Assembly: GCA_947561585.1 (NCBI GenBank)
Contig: CANNZV010000334.1
Location: 248,001 to 312,000 of the forward strand
Source of the DNA: Caprella mutica
Lineage: Eukaryota > Arthropoda > Malacostraca > Amphipoda > Caprellidae
Length of the DNA stretch: 64,000 nucleotides
Direction: 5' to 3'
A program made the translations under genes and the position numbers. This document shows positions 45,456 through 59,966 of this stretch, one piece after another; position 1 is the stretch's first letter; each line of letters begins with the position of its first letter. The notes under the pieces were generated by a model that saw nothing but the letters and a program-made list of their open reading frames with translations, made no database searches and was not told the origin of the DNA.

Positions 45456-46437
45456 ATGCCTGGTTGTTCGATGGAACATAGGATCCTGCATGAGGAGGTC
45501 AAGACTCTGCTTCAGAGAACTGACATGTCAGGGTATACTGTGGAAGACTTGATGGACAGACTGGAGGAACTTGGGATGGAAACAACGTTCGACAGCAGAA
45601 AAAACTTCCATCCTAGTCATGCTGATCCACATGAAGAACATGGTGAAGGAGTTTACTTACCGACGAAGGGAAGGCACAATCACTGTAGATGAGACGACAG
45701 GACTTTGTGAAGCTATCCTTAGACGCTTCACTGACTCACACAGGAATCTCTTCACAGACGATTTATGCTTTGATTCTGCTAGTTCCTGCAGATTAAGCCG
45801 AGGAATAACTTCAATTCTACAGGAGATGAAGACAAACCTCGAGAGGAACCACTACTACCGCAACTTCTGTGGAATGTTTGAGGACCACGTGGGACAGATC
45901 GGATCTGGCAAATTCGATCTGAGGACGTACGAACTGATTGTTGCCATGCACAACCTTCATGTAGCGATCTATGAGACGTTGAAGGACCGGCTGGATATTC
46001 TCAGTGAGCTCGATGGATCAACTCACGGCTTAGAGGCATCTCCAAGAGACGAGTTCAACCTTCATCTCATTTGGAACAATGCACAGGACTCTTTCAAGCT
46101 TCAAGAAGTCAGGAAAGTAGGTGAAGCCCAATCTTCTATCTTTCATTCGTCATTCTTGAAGATTGTCGGTCCATCGTCTGCCAAGATTTGGAGGAACAGA
46201 AGAAATTTGGGATCTGTTGACCTCACCATTGCTCATTCCTGTCCAGTCTGCATTCGCGAAGATGTGTCAACTTCAGAGCTGTCAGTACTCTCAGGTTGTA
46301 CCCACGTGTTCTGCTCACAGTGTATCGAGGAATGGTTCGCCCGTAACAGAAACTTGAATTGTCCTTGTTGCAGGACGGTTTCAGAAGAACGGATCATGGC
46401 ATCTGGTTACAGAAACCTTCTCCGTATGATTCGGTGA
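45456..46437 (+). pseudogene. RING-finger gene, copy 3, frameshifted
   Basis: The ATG and first 48 codons match the other copies. At 45599-45604 an A-run replaces the GGAAA of the other copies, adding one base. The frame then ends at 45692 after 78 codons, without the RING. Beyond the lesion the original frame is open to the normal stop and all eight zinc ligands are encoded, so the break is recent. No good in-frame ATG restart near the lesion is required by the sequence; a shortened product from an internal start is possible but unsupported. 3' hairpins are kept at 46468-46532. Confidence 0.88.
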
Positions 46438-48760
46438 AGCACGAAACTGAATGGGTTGAAATTCCCTGAGAGAACTTGTTCTCTCTAAAATCTTTCGCTA
46501 AAGCAGCTACCTTTACGTGGTGCGAAAGATTTAAACTAAAAGCTGCAAAATTATTTCTAATGTACAGTCGAAGAAAAGTGTATCCGTACCTAATGATTTT
46601 ATGACAATTTACTATTTTTTTTATTTCCAAAATTAACGATACTAACTGTAAATTTGTAATGCTTGTAGATATTTTAAATTTGGTCTGTGTATTCGACGAC
46701 AAATATGTAAGATTTGAAAATAATAGAAAATTAGGAAACTGTGATGTGAGATATACAGTATGTATACACATCATGCGGAGACTCTTTTCTCTGATAGTAC
46801 ATATAAATTCATTTCATTATAGTATAACATGAAAATACTTCGCTTATCTTCATTACATAAATTTTAACTTATTAAAAACGGTTATCGCTTGTTATATTAG
46901 GATTATAATATATGAAAAATATAACATTTCAATCATGGTTATCTGAAATTTATTTTACTTTCTGCTTAAATAATCATGTCACTATAAAGTTTCATTTGAC
47001 GATTAGTTAATGTTTCCTGACCAAAAATGGTAGCTTTACATTAATATATATTTATTTCATGATACATGGTAAACAAAAGTTTAAACAAAAATATTCAAAT
47101 GCCAATTGAATAGTTTAAAGTTGTACAGTTTTGATTTGTTAAATAAATAAAATGTTGTGAAATCAAACAGTTCGGAAAAGTTGAATTTCTCTTAAAATTA
47201 AAAATATAATAATTCATTAACAATGTCCACGATGCTTGTTTATTTTTATAATTCTTTTTAAATTCCCAATTCTTGTACCAAATAAAAAAATTATTAAACT
47301 TAGCTAGAGTTCTGTAAATTTCAAGAAATGGTAATAACTCATTCTGTTGTAATATGGAGCAGTTTGAAATTGATGTTTGGAGCTGTTTGAGTTTTTGTCT
47401 TCGACATAGAATAGTTACTTGTCTATTAATCAAAATAAAAGGAAGTTTATTAGATCTTTATTTTTTAATTGTGAATTTACGATTATTGGTTATATTTATG
47501 AAGTTAATATTAAATTTATTTTTCGAGCAAAATCACATATTTGTATGACATGTACGATACATTTCACTGAATTTTTACTGGAACAATTAGTGATGCAATC
47601 CTTAACAGTAAAATGGAGATATAATTATTGATATGGCGTGAATTTACTAAATTAAAAAGTCAAAGATTTTCTTTCTGTAAGTTGTGCATAAATTAATTTA
47701 ATGACACTAATAGAGTTGCTATTCTAAATAAATAACAAGATCTATAATCACATATATAGAAAATAATTGAGATAATATATTAATGAAGTTTATTTAATCA
47801 ATCCGACACATTTTTTATATATTTTGGTGAAGAGAAATTTATTAGATTTTAAAAGCTCTGTGGTAAATTTAAAAAAAGTGTTTGAGACAAACAATTATTA
47901 TATAAAGGGTTAATATTTTTTTCTACCTAATCGATCAAAAATTATCCATATGAAAATGTTAAAACAATTGAATGACTATATTTCAATTAAAAACAAGCTA
48001 AATTTATTATTTAGTTAAAAAAGTCCATGAAAGTGATTAAAAAAATCGTTTAAGTATTTCTATTCAATTTTTTTAAACTGCATAGCTTCTAGTGAACGTT
48101 AAAAAATTGTATAATGAAAGTGTTAATATTATTAACTTTATGATAATTCAAATGATAATGTAAAAACTATTGAATGCCAATATTGGAAAAAAGAGCAATA
48201 TACTAATTAATTATTTATTTAATACAATATAATTTCCATTTATTTATATACCATTTACAATATTTGTTCTCTAACTCCAATTGAAGCAAATGTGCACAAC
48301 TGTACAGACAATCCGTACGCACACGTTTCTCAATAACATGTTTTGTATTGCCTCTCTGATAAAATTAGCGATGGGGCGGTATGAAAAAAACTAAGCAATA
48401 TTGTTCAATTTAATATATTTTTCGGACATTCATTCACCTATCGACAGGACGGACATGTAATATGAGTGACATTGTGAAAAAGATATTGCATCAAATGTGA
48501 AGAGGCGATGCATTTTGTTTTCTGTTTCCATAACATCAGCTCTTTAACCATCAGGAGATTGATTCTCTGTTAAAAATAAAACTGCATCGTAAATACACTG
48601 CAGAATGTTCTTTCGAACGGTTTGGTCTGTAGTCAAAAATGTACTCTGGTACATTTAGAAATTGTTCTAAGAGATTTATTTCTCAGATTTATTTCAGATG
48701 TTAACGCAATCAAGAAAATAAAGATTTAAGAGTGAATAATAGTAGTTATATGGGTGAATC

Positions 48761-49142
48761 CCTAGTTCACGTCCCTATTTTATTTGTGGACGTGAAATAG
48801 GAATCGATACAAATACTCCTTTTCTAGTTCACGTCTCTAAATGAAATAGGGATGTGAACTAGGAAGGAGGTATTTTCAAATTAATTTTCTTAAATTTAAT
48901 AATTATCTTTTATTTGATTATAACATATTGTTGAAAATTATTAGTTGACAGAAAATATAGTATCTTGACTACATCACAAATAATACTAAAAATTTATATT
49001 TGAAATTGTATTGAAGTTCAGAAAATTACTAAAGATTTTATTATTCGTTAAAATATAAATCAAATAGAAAAATAAAATTAAAATAGGACGTTTACTCACT
49101 TTCTAGTTCACGCCTCTGAATGTAAAAGGGACGTGAACTAGG
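48761..49142. mobile_element. CTAGTTCACG inverted-repeat element, unit 3
   Basis: Counterpart of the copy at 5437. Confidence 0.6.
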
Positions 49143-49724
49143 AATTTATTGTTATTTGTTTTGAAATTGTGTGATGGAATTACATATTTAGGCATAAAAT
49201 AGAAAAAAAATATTAATGTGCATCTAAATGTGCCTAATAATCCAGCCCTTTGAGAATTATTCTATATAGGTTTTATATTAAATGAGGGTTTTATAGACAT
49301 CAGATTAAGAAAATATTCGTTATATCTATACTTAATGTGATATATATTCAAACTGTATAGCATTTTTGAGGTACGTTATTAATAACCTCCTTTCCATTAA
49401 TACTATATTTTTCAGCTCATGATCTGTATTCACTTCGTTCGAAAGATTTCATGGTCGTAATTTATTGTAAAATAATCATTACTATTTTCAATAATTATTC
49501 ACTATTTTTCCATCAAACTAAGTATGTAGGTAAAACACTTTCTTGGAAACAATTATTGCATAATATTTGAATTATGTTTCGCGTTATTGATTTAACCGTC
49601 AGAAGTTTACCCCTTAAAAGATTGAATGTGGAGTTTGAGCTCGACATGACTTTATAATAGCGATTGAATATTCATACATGATTTGAATCAACGAAGATTT
49701 CATCACTTTTTTTCATTAGATATA

Positions 49725-51319
49725 CAGTGAAACTCCTGAGTTATGAAGTACAAGCATCCCCCGCTTTAGTTACCAAATCACGACTCAGTTTAGTTACCAA
49801 ACAGTAACTAAAGCGAATAAAAGTAACAAGAAATTTAAAATTGTCACTCCTTGATTATATATATTATTTTCTATGAGTTATAGAAAGAATATTTGTTTTA
49901 CAGTTATAAGAGTACTACGTTTATAGGTATATTAATAATAATATACAGTCTTTCACTGTTTGAGACTGTGATGAACAAGTTTAAAGTCGTGCATTTATTA
50001 AATGTTTTAAAATCCCTCCGTAGCTTAACTCTCACTCAGTAAAGGTGAGTAATTAAAAGACACTTAGATTTCTATAATTATTGTGCTACATTTAAAACTG
50101 CAATTTTATGCTCTATGAAATGTTTTTGGTAGTAGAGTAATAAGTTCCAAGTTATTGATTGGTTCTACAATTTCGGACACGTCAGAAAAGAAAATCACGG
50201 ATACCAATAGAAAAAAAGTTAAATAATTATTAATATATGAAGATTTTCACGTGTTCGAAAATATGGAACTCACCCTAAAATAGGATATGTTGAATTTCTG
50301 AATCAATTACTTTTAATAGCCTTATCTGGATTATAATTTTGATGTTTTTTTAGTTACCGTGCAATAATCACAAAAAATTGTCTCCGTTTTCTACGTCTAC
50401 GAACGGTTCTTATTTCGAAACATCACTCGAAATAAGTAACAAATTTACTGAAGCGAGTTGTACTTAAAGCGAGGCCTGCTTGTATTGGTTCTTCATAACT
50501 GAGAGCCACTTCATAGTTCGTGTGCAGTGATAGTTTTCTGTGATTAAAATGAAATAAAATTGTGTCATTGAGGGATAACTATGACAAATATTATTCTAAA
50601 ATGGATGTGAACTAAATTTTATACAAAAGTGAGGTAATTAAACAAATATTAAGTAAATGTTGTGGGAAATCAATATAGCTACTCATTATTGTACAAAAAT
50701 TAATATATATCATGGTAGTAGTCATTTATGCCTAAATTTAAATCAGAAACAAGAAATACACATCATTTGAATCTCAAACAATACAGAAAACACAGTTTAT
50801 ACTCAATATATCTGATTCATTAATGACCTAAATTTTATAGTAAATCTCTGCCTTCCTGATTTACATTTTCATATATAATACTCCATTATAGGATAATACA
50901 CAATTATAGGTGGTATATTATAATTTGATATCAACCTATAATTGGGTATTGGCCTATAATTGGGAATTATCCTATAATAGAGTATTGTCTTATTATATGG
51001 TAGAGTCCGGTGGAGAAGATTGCAAAATCCCACTATTGCATTGAAGTTGTAATTTTTATTTAAAAAACTTCTATATTGTAATTGCTTGTCATACTTGTAT
51101 TTTTCATTTTCACTTCTGCAATATGACTTTCAATTCTGCCATTTCATTATTCATTTCTGCCACGTTGACTTGGAAAAGGTATAGTTATACCTAAAGAACT
51201 ATCGCTTTCTATGATTTAAACAAAGAAAAATACTCCATAACTAAGGAGCATTTCATAATTCAGATTCTTCATTACTCGGGTGCTTCATAAAAAAACTTCA
51301 TGACTCAGGAGTTTTACTG
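49725..51319. mobile_element. TA-flanked inverted-repeat element, unit 3
   Basis: Counterpart of 6402-7996. Confidence 0.65.
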
Positions 51320-53005
51320 TATTTGTAAATGGACATACTCTTATTATTTCTAATATGCCAACAAGAACATTATGCTAAACATTAATGTGAATAGTTTTCT
51401 AATACACCCTGAGAACATGTGCGTGAGCATGTCTACCTCATAAGTACTTCCGCAAGACACAAACGCACATACGTCGCTACTCACCATGCCTCAGTTGATG
51501 ATTATAGTATTTCAATGTTTTTTCATTTATCACAATTACCAGAATTATTTATAATTATCAATTTATAGTTATTATTTGCAATTCATTGTCCTCAGAATAA
51601 CAGTGACATGGCAAGATGTCTCTAGATGTTTAACCCAATTTCATCCCCACTGCAAGTGTAACGTACACAGTTCATGCAGAATACAATCAATGTAATAACT
51701 TTGTTCCTATCAATCGTGGGTATATATAAAATTTTACACAGCAAATCTATATGATAAAAGCAATGAACTGAAAATCAAATTTATACAATTCAAGCACTTT
51801 TGTTTCTTAAATATCATTTGTGAAGCGAATCTTACGTACTCAGTCTTTTAGAATATTTGTGTCAGTCTGATTAGGATAAAATTGCAGTTTTAAAGATTGA
51901 CTTTCTCTTTATTTTTAAGTTTCCTCTGTGTACATTATATAATATGTGATAATATTTTATTTGTTTTAAATCACTTAAAATGCTAGTAAAATATGTATAC
52001 ATATTATGCAAAGAAAACTAAATTTGAATATAATATGAAACAATTCATTCTTGAAGACAGAGTAACAGTGAATTATTATCTAAGATTCTACATTAAGATA
52101 TCATTAAGTAGCATATTATATACTGTAGCTTGTTCTTAATTATTATATCCATCTTTCTGAATGTACATTTATGAAATGTGTTCAAAGCTATAGATAGAAT
52201 CTGAACATCACTTTCACATCTTGGGATGTTGTCCGAATGTTGTTTGTCTGACATTCAATGAAGACGAATCACCTCGTAAAAATGACTGCAAGAGTTCTAC
52301 AGTAATGAGATCATATGTATTATATACAAAGAAAACAACCTGAGTGTTACTTTAACAAATTTTTAATGTAAATAACTAATAATTTAACATGAAACTGCAA
52401 TTAATATTTTGTATTAATTTCTAAACCGCTTAAAATGGATCCGTTTCAAGTTCAGCCCAATACTAAGCTATTGTGGTCGTGAACGAATCTTCATAAGGAT
52501 GAATAAGCTGATTGTTTGTTAGTTCAGCTGTAAGCTAGAAATATTCGAAATTATTAACATTTATGTCTACTTTATGAACATTTGAAATAACAATAATGCA
52601 TTTCTTCATTTATTTGATTATATTTATATAGATGCAACGCTCTACACTCGTTATATTTTTATATTTTCCTCTCCATCAATTTACTAAATAAAGTATATAG
52701 GTTCGTGTAGAAGTTGTCCGGTAAGTTTACCGCCACCAGTTCACCGCGTGGTAAGTTCATATGACATAATTCATCGAACGGCAGATTCGTCGCGAAGACA
52801 ATTTTAAATATTTATTAATTTTCTGTTGTTTATTAGTTTTTGCAGCGAAGGTAAAACAGCTGTAGAATATACAGCCATTAATAAAATTCTTTAATACAGT
52901 AATTTTATAATATTTGCATGTAGTAAAAATTCTTGAACCTAAATTAATTTTTCGATAGATGTTTCAAAATGTAATATAAAATATTCAAAGGATATCAATT
53001 AAAAT

Positions 53006-53336
53006 GAATTAAGCTAATAAAACTATAAACATGAACCACTGGTTCCAAATCTCTAAAGAATGAAATCAAAATTCAAACGCTACGGCATTTGACGCGACTT
53101 TTTTTGCATATGCATTATTTCAAAAATTATATATAGAATAAATGCAAAGTCTCAGCTACATCATTATCAAGTCTCTAACTTAGACTTTTCTTATGTTGTG
53201 AACATATTTCGTAAAATTATGTATATGTGCACCGAAATATTCCCCGTCAAATGCCATAGCTTCTAATTTCTATTTCATTCTTTAGAGCGTTTGGAACCAG
53301 TGGTTCATGTTTATTAGTTTTACCCATGCTTAATTC
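53006..53336. mobile_element. Foldback element, unit 3
   Basis: Counterpart of 9689-10021. The sequence just upstream shares a short deletion (CAAAATGTAATAT) with unit 4. Confidence 0.6.
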
Positions 53337-53879
53337 AACTTCAATGCCATCTGAACTATATGCTTTTGATTATTTTAATCATATTCAATTAATGATCATG
53401 CAATTAAATTACCTCCAATGTTTATTAAATGCAAATATTATTATTAAAATTGCAATATTAAATAATTTATAATCTAATATACAATCTAATATAAGTAGTT
53501 TTTCTCTAAACAGAGAGTGCTTCTAAATAGATTACACGTATTATTTTCTACCTGTTTTTATTAGCTACAAATAATTAATACAATGTTGAAAATAATATTT
53601 GATGAAGTACATAAAAAACTATCGTCAATATTATTTCATTAGAGAATTATTAATTACAAAAAATAATAAACTTTATTACAAACCAAATCTTCTTTTATAA
53701 TCTTTCCCCTTTTAAAAAAGACAATTTATAATAAAACTGTAACGAAATAATCTACTATAATTATTATATATATCATTTAGTAAAATAATTCTAAATTCTT
53801 TTAGACTTTAATACACAGGTTAAATACTTGCAATAATATAGCGGTGAGTGACATCATGTCGATACAAACCAATGTGGTA

Positions 53880-53943
53880 AGTTTTCTTTACTCTCCTTCA
53901 GAGTGAAATCAAGTTTTCTTTACTCTCCTTCAGAGTGAAATCA
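53880..53943. repeat. 32-bp tandem duplication private to unit 3
   Basis: Two adjacent copies of a 32-bp segment starting AGTTTTCTTTACTCTCC; the other units have one. Confidence 0.9.
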
Positions 53944-54637
53944 TTAAGAACTTTGTTTCATTACAGACAGCTCTTGAGGGGAGACAAACAATGAAATGAA
54001 AGCAAATAAACCCTCCAAACTATCGACAAAGTTCCAACTATTTTATGGTGACTTTCGAAAGAAGTTCGTAAAAAAGAATGTCAGTCACTGCCGATAGAAG
54101 ACGGAACTCTAAGGTAATAACTGGTTACAATTTTGGCTAATTTATATAATTTATTCGATATATTGTTTTGATATGCTGCAATGTATTGAATTGTGAATTT
54201 TTAAACCTAACTGCAAATGTTGAAAGTAAATAGCTGGTCTTACAAGAGGGATGATATAAATTTCAACGAAAACAATTAAAAATAATTAAATCTAATTGAT
54301 CAAAATTTTACCGGGGTATCAGTTTCAAATTTTATATGAATTCCAGTAATAAATACAGGTATTCTTTATCCTAGGAAATAATATTTGATTATACATTTTT
54401 TCATTGTGATGCATGAAGTAATGTAAAATAATGATTCAATATGAAATGATAATTGAGATATAAATGAAGTTAAAAGATATTTTTACAAACATACAAAAGA
54501 CAAAAAATAACCAGGAAATTCTATTCATGAAATTGGGAACAAATACAAATTCGCCATTTTGTAGAAATTCAAAAATTCGCAATTACATATTTCAGTCCTA
54601 ATGTATACCTACATACACTAAATTAATTTAATTTTAG

Positions 54638-54990
54638 TAGGGGTTTATCGCTGACTATATCGCTGACGTCAAATGAAATAGTTAAACATAAAAAAAAAGT
54701 GACTACATGAAAGAAGATGAATTATTGAGTCACCTATCACTGTCGGCGACAAGCTCGTGGATGCAGAAAAGCAACTACGTGAATGCAGTCACATACCAAG
54801 GAATGCGATGAAAAGGAATACAATCAACGGTGGCTGTACTCACAGATTGAAAAAGAAAATGAAGAGGTGATAGTAAATGAAGCCTATGAGCCTGCCAAAA
54901 CAAAATCTAGAAACTTGTATTTGAAGAGCAACATCCAAGAACTATCCTTGAAAAACTATCAAGTTTCAAAATTTTGCCATGTGATAGTAT
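54638..54990 (+). repeat. 350-bp repeat, copy in unit 4
   Basis: Counterpart of 1080-1425, including the open frame from 54783. Confidence 0.7.
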
Positions 54991-55525
54991 GTACATATGA
55001 AAATACAAATAAAATATTAGTAATATTGCAGATATGTAAAAAAATATTGATATTTTAGAATAATTTCTAATTAAATTAGATTAAGGTATAACAGTAAAAA
55101 TAAATAACAATAATACATTTGTATATGTAAATCTCTAAAATAAGTACAATAATAAATAAATAACAGGATTTCTGGACTCAAATTTTATTTGTTGTGGTAA
55201 ACAGCTAAATTTCACTGAAAATGATAGCCATCCACATCCACAGTATAAGACAGGGATTTGATGTTCAGATTAAGTGAAGAATTAAATGTCTCATTACAAG
55301 TAAAATAAATGAATGAATTTATTTCCTTTACCAATAATTTATCATTTTGATATTCTCAAAATATAAAATTACTACAAAGCTTATAAATAATTCAAGTATC
55401 AGAAGAATATAACAAAGAGAGAGTTTCCATATACATTATACATACATCTGAGGAAATAGAAACCGGTTTTCCAGTCAGTAACTGGATAGGCAAGTTTAGG
55501 CCTATATTTCCCATTGTACTCGGAT

Positions 55526-55543
55526 CTTATCAGATCTTATCAG
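55526..55543 (-). promoter_or_regulatory. Paired GATA-type sites upstream of RING copy 4
   Basis: CTTATCAG twice at 10-bp spacing. Confidence 0.5.
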
Positions 55544-55695
55544 ATCACCACGGAAATGGGAGGAGCTTGCGAATAGCCGACTGGTTGAATCCATTTTCAT
55601 CTTCATTCGCTTTTGATCTTCCACACCGCACAGACGCTTTACAAACGTTCTCGCTTTTTTCGTTTATTATTGACTAACCGATATCTTCACCTACG

Positions 55696-56676
55696 ATGCC
55701 TGGTTGTTCGATGGAACATAGGATCCTGCACGAGGAGGTCAAGACTCTGCTTCAGAGAACTGACATGTCAGGGTATACTGTGGAAGACTTGATGGACAGA
55801 CTGGAGGAACTTGGGATGGAAACAACGTTCGACAGCAGGGAAACTTCCATCTTAGTCATGCTGATCCACATGAAGAACATGGTGAAGGAGTTTACTTACC
55901 GACGAAGGGAAGGCACAATCACTGTAGATGAGACGACAGGACTTTGTGAAGCTATCCTTAGACGCTTCACTGACTCACACAGGAATCTCTTCACAGACGA
56001 TTTATGCTTTGATTCTGCTAGTTCCTGCAGATTAAGCCGAGGAATAACTTCAATTCTACAGGAGATGAAGACAAACCTCGAGAGGAACCACTACTACCGC
56101 AACTTCTGTGGAATGTTTGAGGACCACGTGGGACAGATCGGATCTGGCAAATTCGATCTGAGGACGTACGAACTGATTGTTGCCATGCACAACCTTCATG
56201 TAGCGATCTATGAGACGTTGAAGGACCGGCTGGATATTCTCAGTGAGCTCGATGGATCAACTCACGGCTTAGAGGCATCTCCAAGAGACGAGTTCAACCT
56301 TCATCTCATTTGGAACAATGCACAGGACTCTTTCAAGCTTCAAGAAGTCAGGAAAGTAGGTGAAGCCCAATCTTCTATCTTTCATTCGTCATTCTTGAAG
56401 ATTGTCGGTCCATCGTCTGCCAAGATTTGGAGGAACAGAAGAAATTTGGGATCTGTTGACCTCACCATTGCTCATTCCTGTCCAGTCTGCATTCGCGAAG
56501 ATGTGTCAACTTCAGAGCTGTCAGTACTCTCAGGTTGTACCCACGTGTTCTGCTCACAGTGTATCGAGGAATGGTTCGCCCGTAACAGAAACTTGAATTG
56601 TCCTTGTTGCAGGACGGTTTCAGAAGAACGGATCATGGCATCTGGTTACAGAAACCTTCTCCGTATGATTCGGTGA
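55696..56676 (+). CDS. RING-finger protein, copy 4
   Basis: Intact 326-codon frame. At every site where the other copies differ this one carries the majority residue, so it is the best representative of the family in the window. The C3HC4 RING (C262 to C305) is complete. The N-terminal 255 residues have no recognised domain. 3' hairpins are at 56707-56771. Confidence 0.88.
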   Translation: MPGCSMEHRILHEEVKTLLQRTDMSGYTVEDLMDRLEELGMETTFDSRETSILVMLIHMKNMVKEFTYRRREGTITVDETTGLCEAILRRFTDSHRNLFTDDLCFDSASSCRLSRGITSILQEMKTNLERNHYYRNFCGMFEDHVGQIGSGKFDLRTYELIVAMHNLHVAIYETLKDRLDILSELDGSTHGLEASPRDEFNLHLIWNNAQDSFKLQEVRKVGEAQSSIFHSSFLKIVGPSSAKIWRNRRNLGSVDLTIAHSCPVCIREDVSTSELSVLSGCTHVFCSQCIEEWFARNRNLNCPCCRTVSEERIMASGYRNLLRMIR

Positions 56677-59002
56677 AGCACGAAACTGAATGGGTTGAAA
56701 TTCCCTGAGAGAACTTGTTCTCTCTAAAATCTTTCGCTAAAGCAGCTACCTTTACGTGGTGCGAAAGATTTAAACTAAAAGCTGCAAAATTATTTCTAAT
56801 GTACAGTCGAAGAAAAGTGTATCCGTACCTAATGATTTTATGACAATTTACTATTTTTTTTATTTCCAAAATTAACGATACTAACTGTAAATTTGTAATG
56901 CTTGTAGATATTTTAAATTTGGTCTGTGTATTCGACGACAAATATGTAAGATTTGAAAATAATAGAAAATTAGGAAACTGTGATGTGAGATATACAGTAT
57001 GTATACACATCATGCGGAGACTCTTTTCTCTGATAGTACATATAAATTCATTTCATTATAGTATAACATGAAAATACTTCGCTTATCTTCATTACATAAA
57101 TTTTAACTTATTAAAAACGGTTATCGCTTGTTATATTAGGATTATAATATATGAAAAATATAACATTTCAATCATGGTTATCTGAAATTTATTTTACTTT
57201 CTGCTTAAATAATCATGTCACTATAAAGTTTCATTTGACGATTAGTTAATGTTTCCTGACCAAAAATGGTAGCTTTACATTAATATATATTTATTTCATG
57301 ATACATGGTAAACAAAAGTTTAAACAAAAATATTCAAAAGCCAATTGAATAGTTTAAAGTTGTACAGTTTTGATTTGTTGAATAAATAAAATGTTGTGAA
57401 ATCAAACAGTTCGGAAAAGTTGAATTTCTCTTAAAATTAAAAATTAAATAATTCATTAACAATGTCCACGATGCTTGTTTATTTTTATAATTCTTTTTAA
57501 ATTCCCAATTCTTGTACCAAATAAAAAAAATTATTAAACTTAGCTAGAGTTCTGTAAATTTCAAGAAATGGTAATAACTCATTCTGTTGTAATATGGAGC
57601 AGTTTGAAATTGATGTTTGGAGCTGTTTGAGTTTTTGTCTTCGACATAGAATAGTTACTTGTCTATTAATCAAAATAAAAGGAAGTTTATTAGATCTTTA
57701 TTTTTTAATTGTGAATTTACGATTTTTGGTTATATTTATGAAGTTAATATTAAATTTATTTTTCGAGCAAAATCACATATTTGTATGACATGTACGATAC
57801 ATTTCACTGAATTTTTACTGGAACAATTAGTGATGCAATCCTTAACAGTAAAATGGAGATATAATTATTAATATGGCGTGAATTTACTAAATTAAAAAGT
57901 CAAAGATTTTCTTTCTGTAAGTTGTGCATAAATTAATTTAATGACACTAATAGAGTTGCTATTCTAAATAAATAACAAGATCTATAATCACATATATAGA
58001 AAATAATTGAGATACTATATTAATGAAGTTTATTTAATCAATCCGACACATTTTTTATATATTTTGGTGAAGAGAAATTTATTAGATTTTAAAAGCTCTG
58101 TGGTAAATTTAAAAAAAGTGTTTGAGACAAATAATTATTATATAAAGGGTTAATATTTTTTTCTACCTAATCGATCAAAAATTATCCATATGAAAATGTT
58201 AAAACAATTGAATGACTATATTTCAATTGAAAACAAGCTAAATTTATTATTCAGTTGAAAAAGTCCATGATGTTGATTAAAAAAATCGTTTAAGTATTTC
58301 TATTCAATTTTTTTTAAACTGCATAGCTTCTAGTGAACGTTAACAAATTATAAAAATGAAAGTGTTAATATTATTAACTTTATGATAATTCAAATGATAA
58401 TGTAAAAACTATTGAATGCCTATATTGGAAAAAAGAGCAATATACTAATTAATTATTTATTTGATACAATTTAATTTCCATTTATTTATATACCATTACC
58501 AATATTTGTTCTCTAACTCCAATTGAAGCACATGTGTACAACTGTACAGTCAATCCGAACGCACACGTTTCTCAATAACATGTTTTGTATTGCCTCTCTG
58601 ATAAAATTAGCGATGGGGCGGTATGAAAAAAACTAAGCAATATTGTTCAATTTAATATATTTTTCGGACATTCCTTCACCTATCGACAGGACGGACATGT
58701 AATATGAGTGACATTGTGAAAAAGATATTGCATCAAATGTGAAGAGGCGATGCATCTTGTTTTCTGTTTCCATAACATCAGCTCTTTAACCATCAGGAGA
58801 TTGATTCTCTGTTAAAAATAAAACTGCATCGTAAATACACTGCAGAATGTTCTTTCGAACGGTTTGGTCTGTAGTCAAAAATGTACTCTGGTACATTTAG
58901 AAATTGTTCTAAGAGATTTATTTCTCAGATTTATTTCAGATGTTAACGCAATCAAGAAAATAAAGATTTAAGAGTGAATAATAGTAGTTATATGGGTGAA
59001 TC

Positions 59003-59384
59003 CCTAGTTCACGTCCCTATTTTATTTGTGGACGTGAAATAGGAATCGATACAAATACTCCTTTTCTAGTTCACGTCTCTAAATGAAATAGGGATGTGAA
59101 CTAGGAAGGAGGTATTTTCAAATTAATTTTCTTAAATTTAATAATTATCTTTTATTTGATTATAACATATTGTTGAAAATTATTAGTTGACAGAAAATAT
59201 AGTATCTTGACTACATCACAAATAATACTAAAAATTTATATTTGAAATTGTATTGAAGTTCAGAAAATTACTAAAGATTTTATTATTCGTTAAAATATAA
59301 ATCAAATAGAAAAATAAAATTAAAATAGGACGTTTACTCACTTTCTAGTTCACGCCTCTGAATGTAAAAGGGACGTGAACTAGG
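59003..59384. mobile_element. CTAGTTCACG inverted-repeat element, unit 4
   Basis: Counterpart of the copy at 5437. Confidence 0.6.
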
Positions 59385-59966
59385 AATTTATTGTTATTTG
59401 TTTTGAAATTGTGTGATGGAATTACATATTTAGGCATAAAATAGAAAAAAAATATTAATGTGCATCTAAATGTGCCTAATAATCCAGCCCTTTGAGAATT
59501 ATTCTATATAGGTTTTATATTAAATGAGGGTTTTATAGACATCAGATTAAGAAAATATTCGTTATATCTATACTTAATGTGATATATATTCAAACTGTAT
59601 AGCATTTTTGAGGTACGTTATTAAAAACCTCCTTTCCATTAATACTATATTTTTCAGCTCATGATCTGTATTCACTTCGTTCGAAAGATTTCATGGTCGT
59701 AATTTATTGTAAAATAATCATTACTATTTTCAATAATTATTCACTATTTTTCCATCAAACTAAGTATGTAGGTAAAACACTTTCTTGGAAACAATTATTG
59801 CATAATATTTGAATTATGTTTCGCTTTATTGATTTAACCGTCAGAAGTTTACCCCTTAAAAGATTGAATGTGGAGTTTGAGCTCGACATGACTTTATAAT
59901 AGCGATTGAATATTCATACATGATTTGAATCAACGAAGATTTCATCACTTTTTTTCATTAGATATA

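Larger units (their letters stand above)
44231..54457 (+). repeat. Tandem unit 3
   Basis: Complete unit of 10,227 bp with no large insertion. Private features are the RING frameshift, loss of one 12-bp TATATCGCTGAC step near 44420, and a 32-bp tandem duplication at 53880-53943. Intergenic stretches have the same content as in unit 1; no further genes. Confidence 0.95.
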
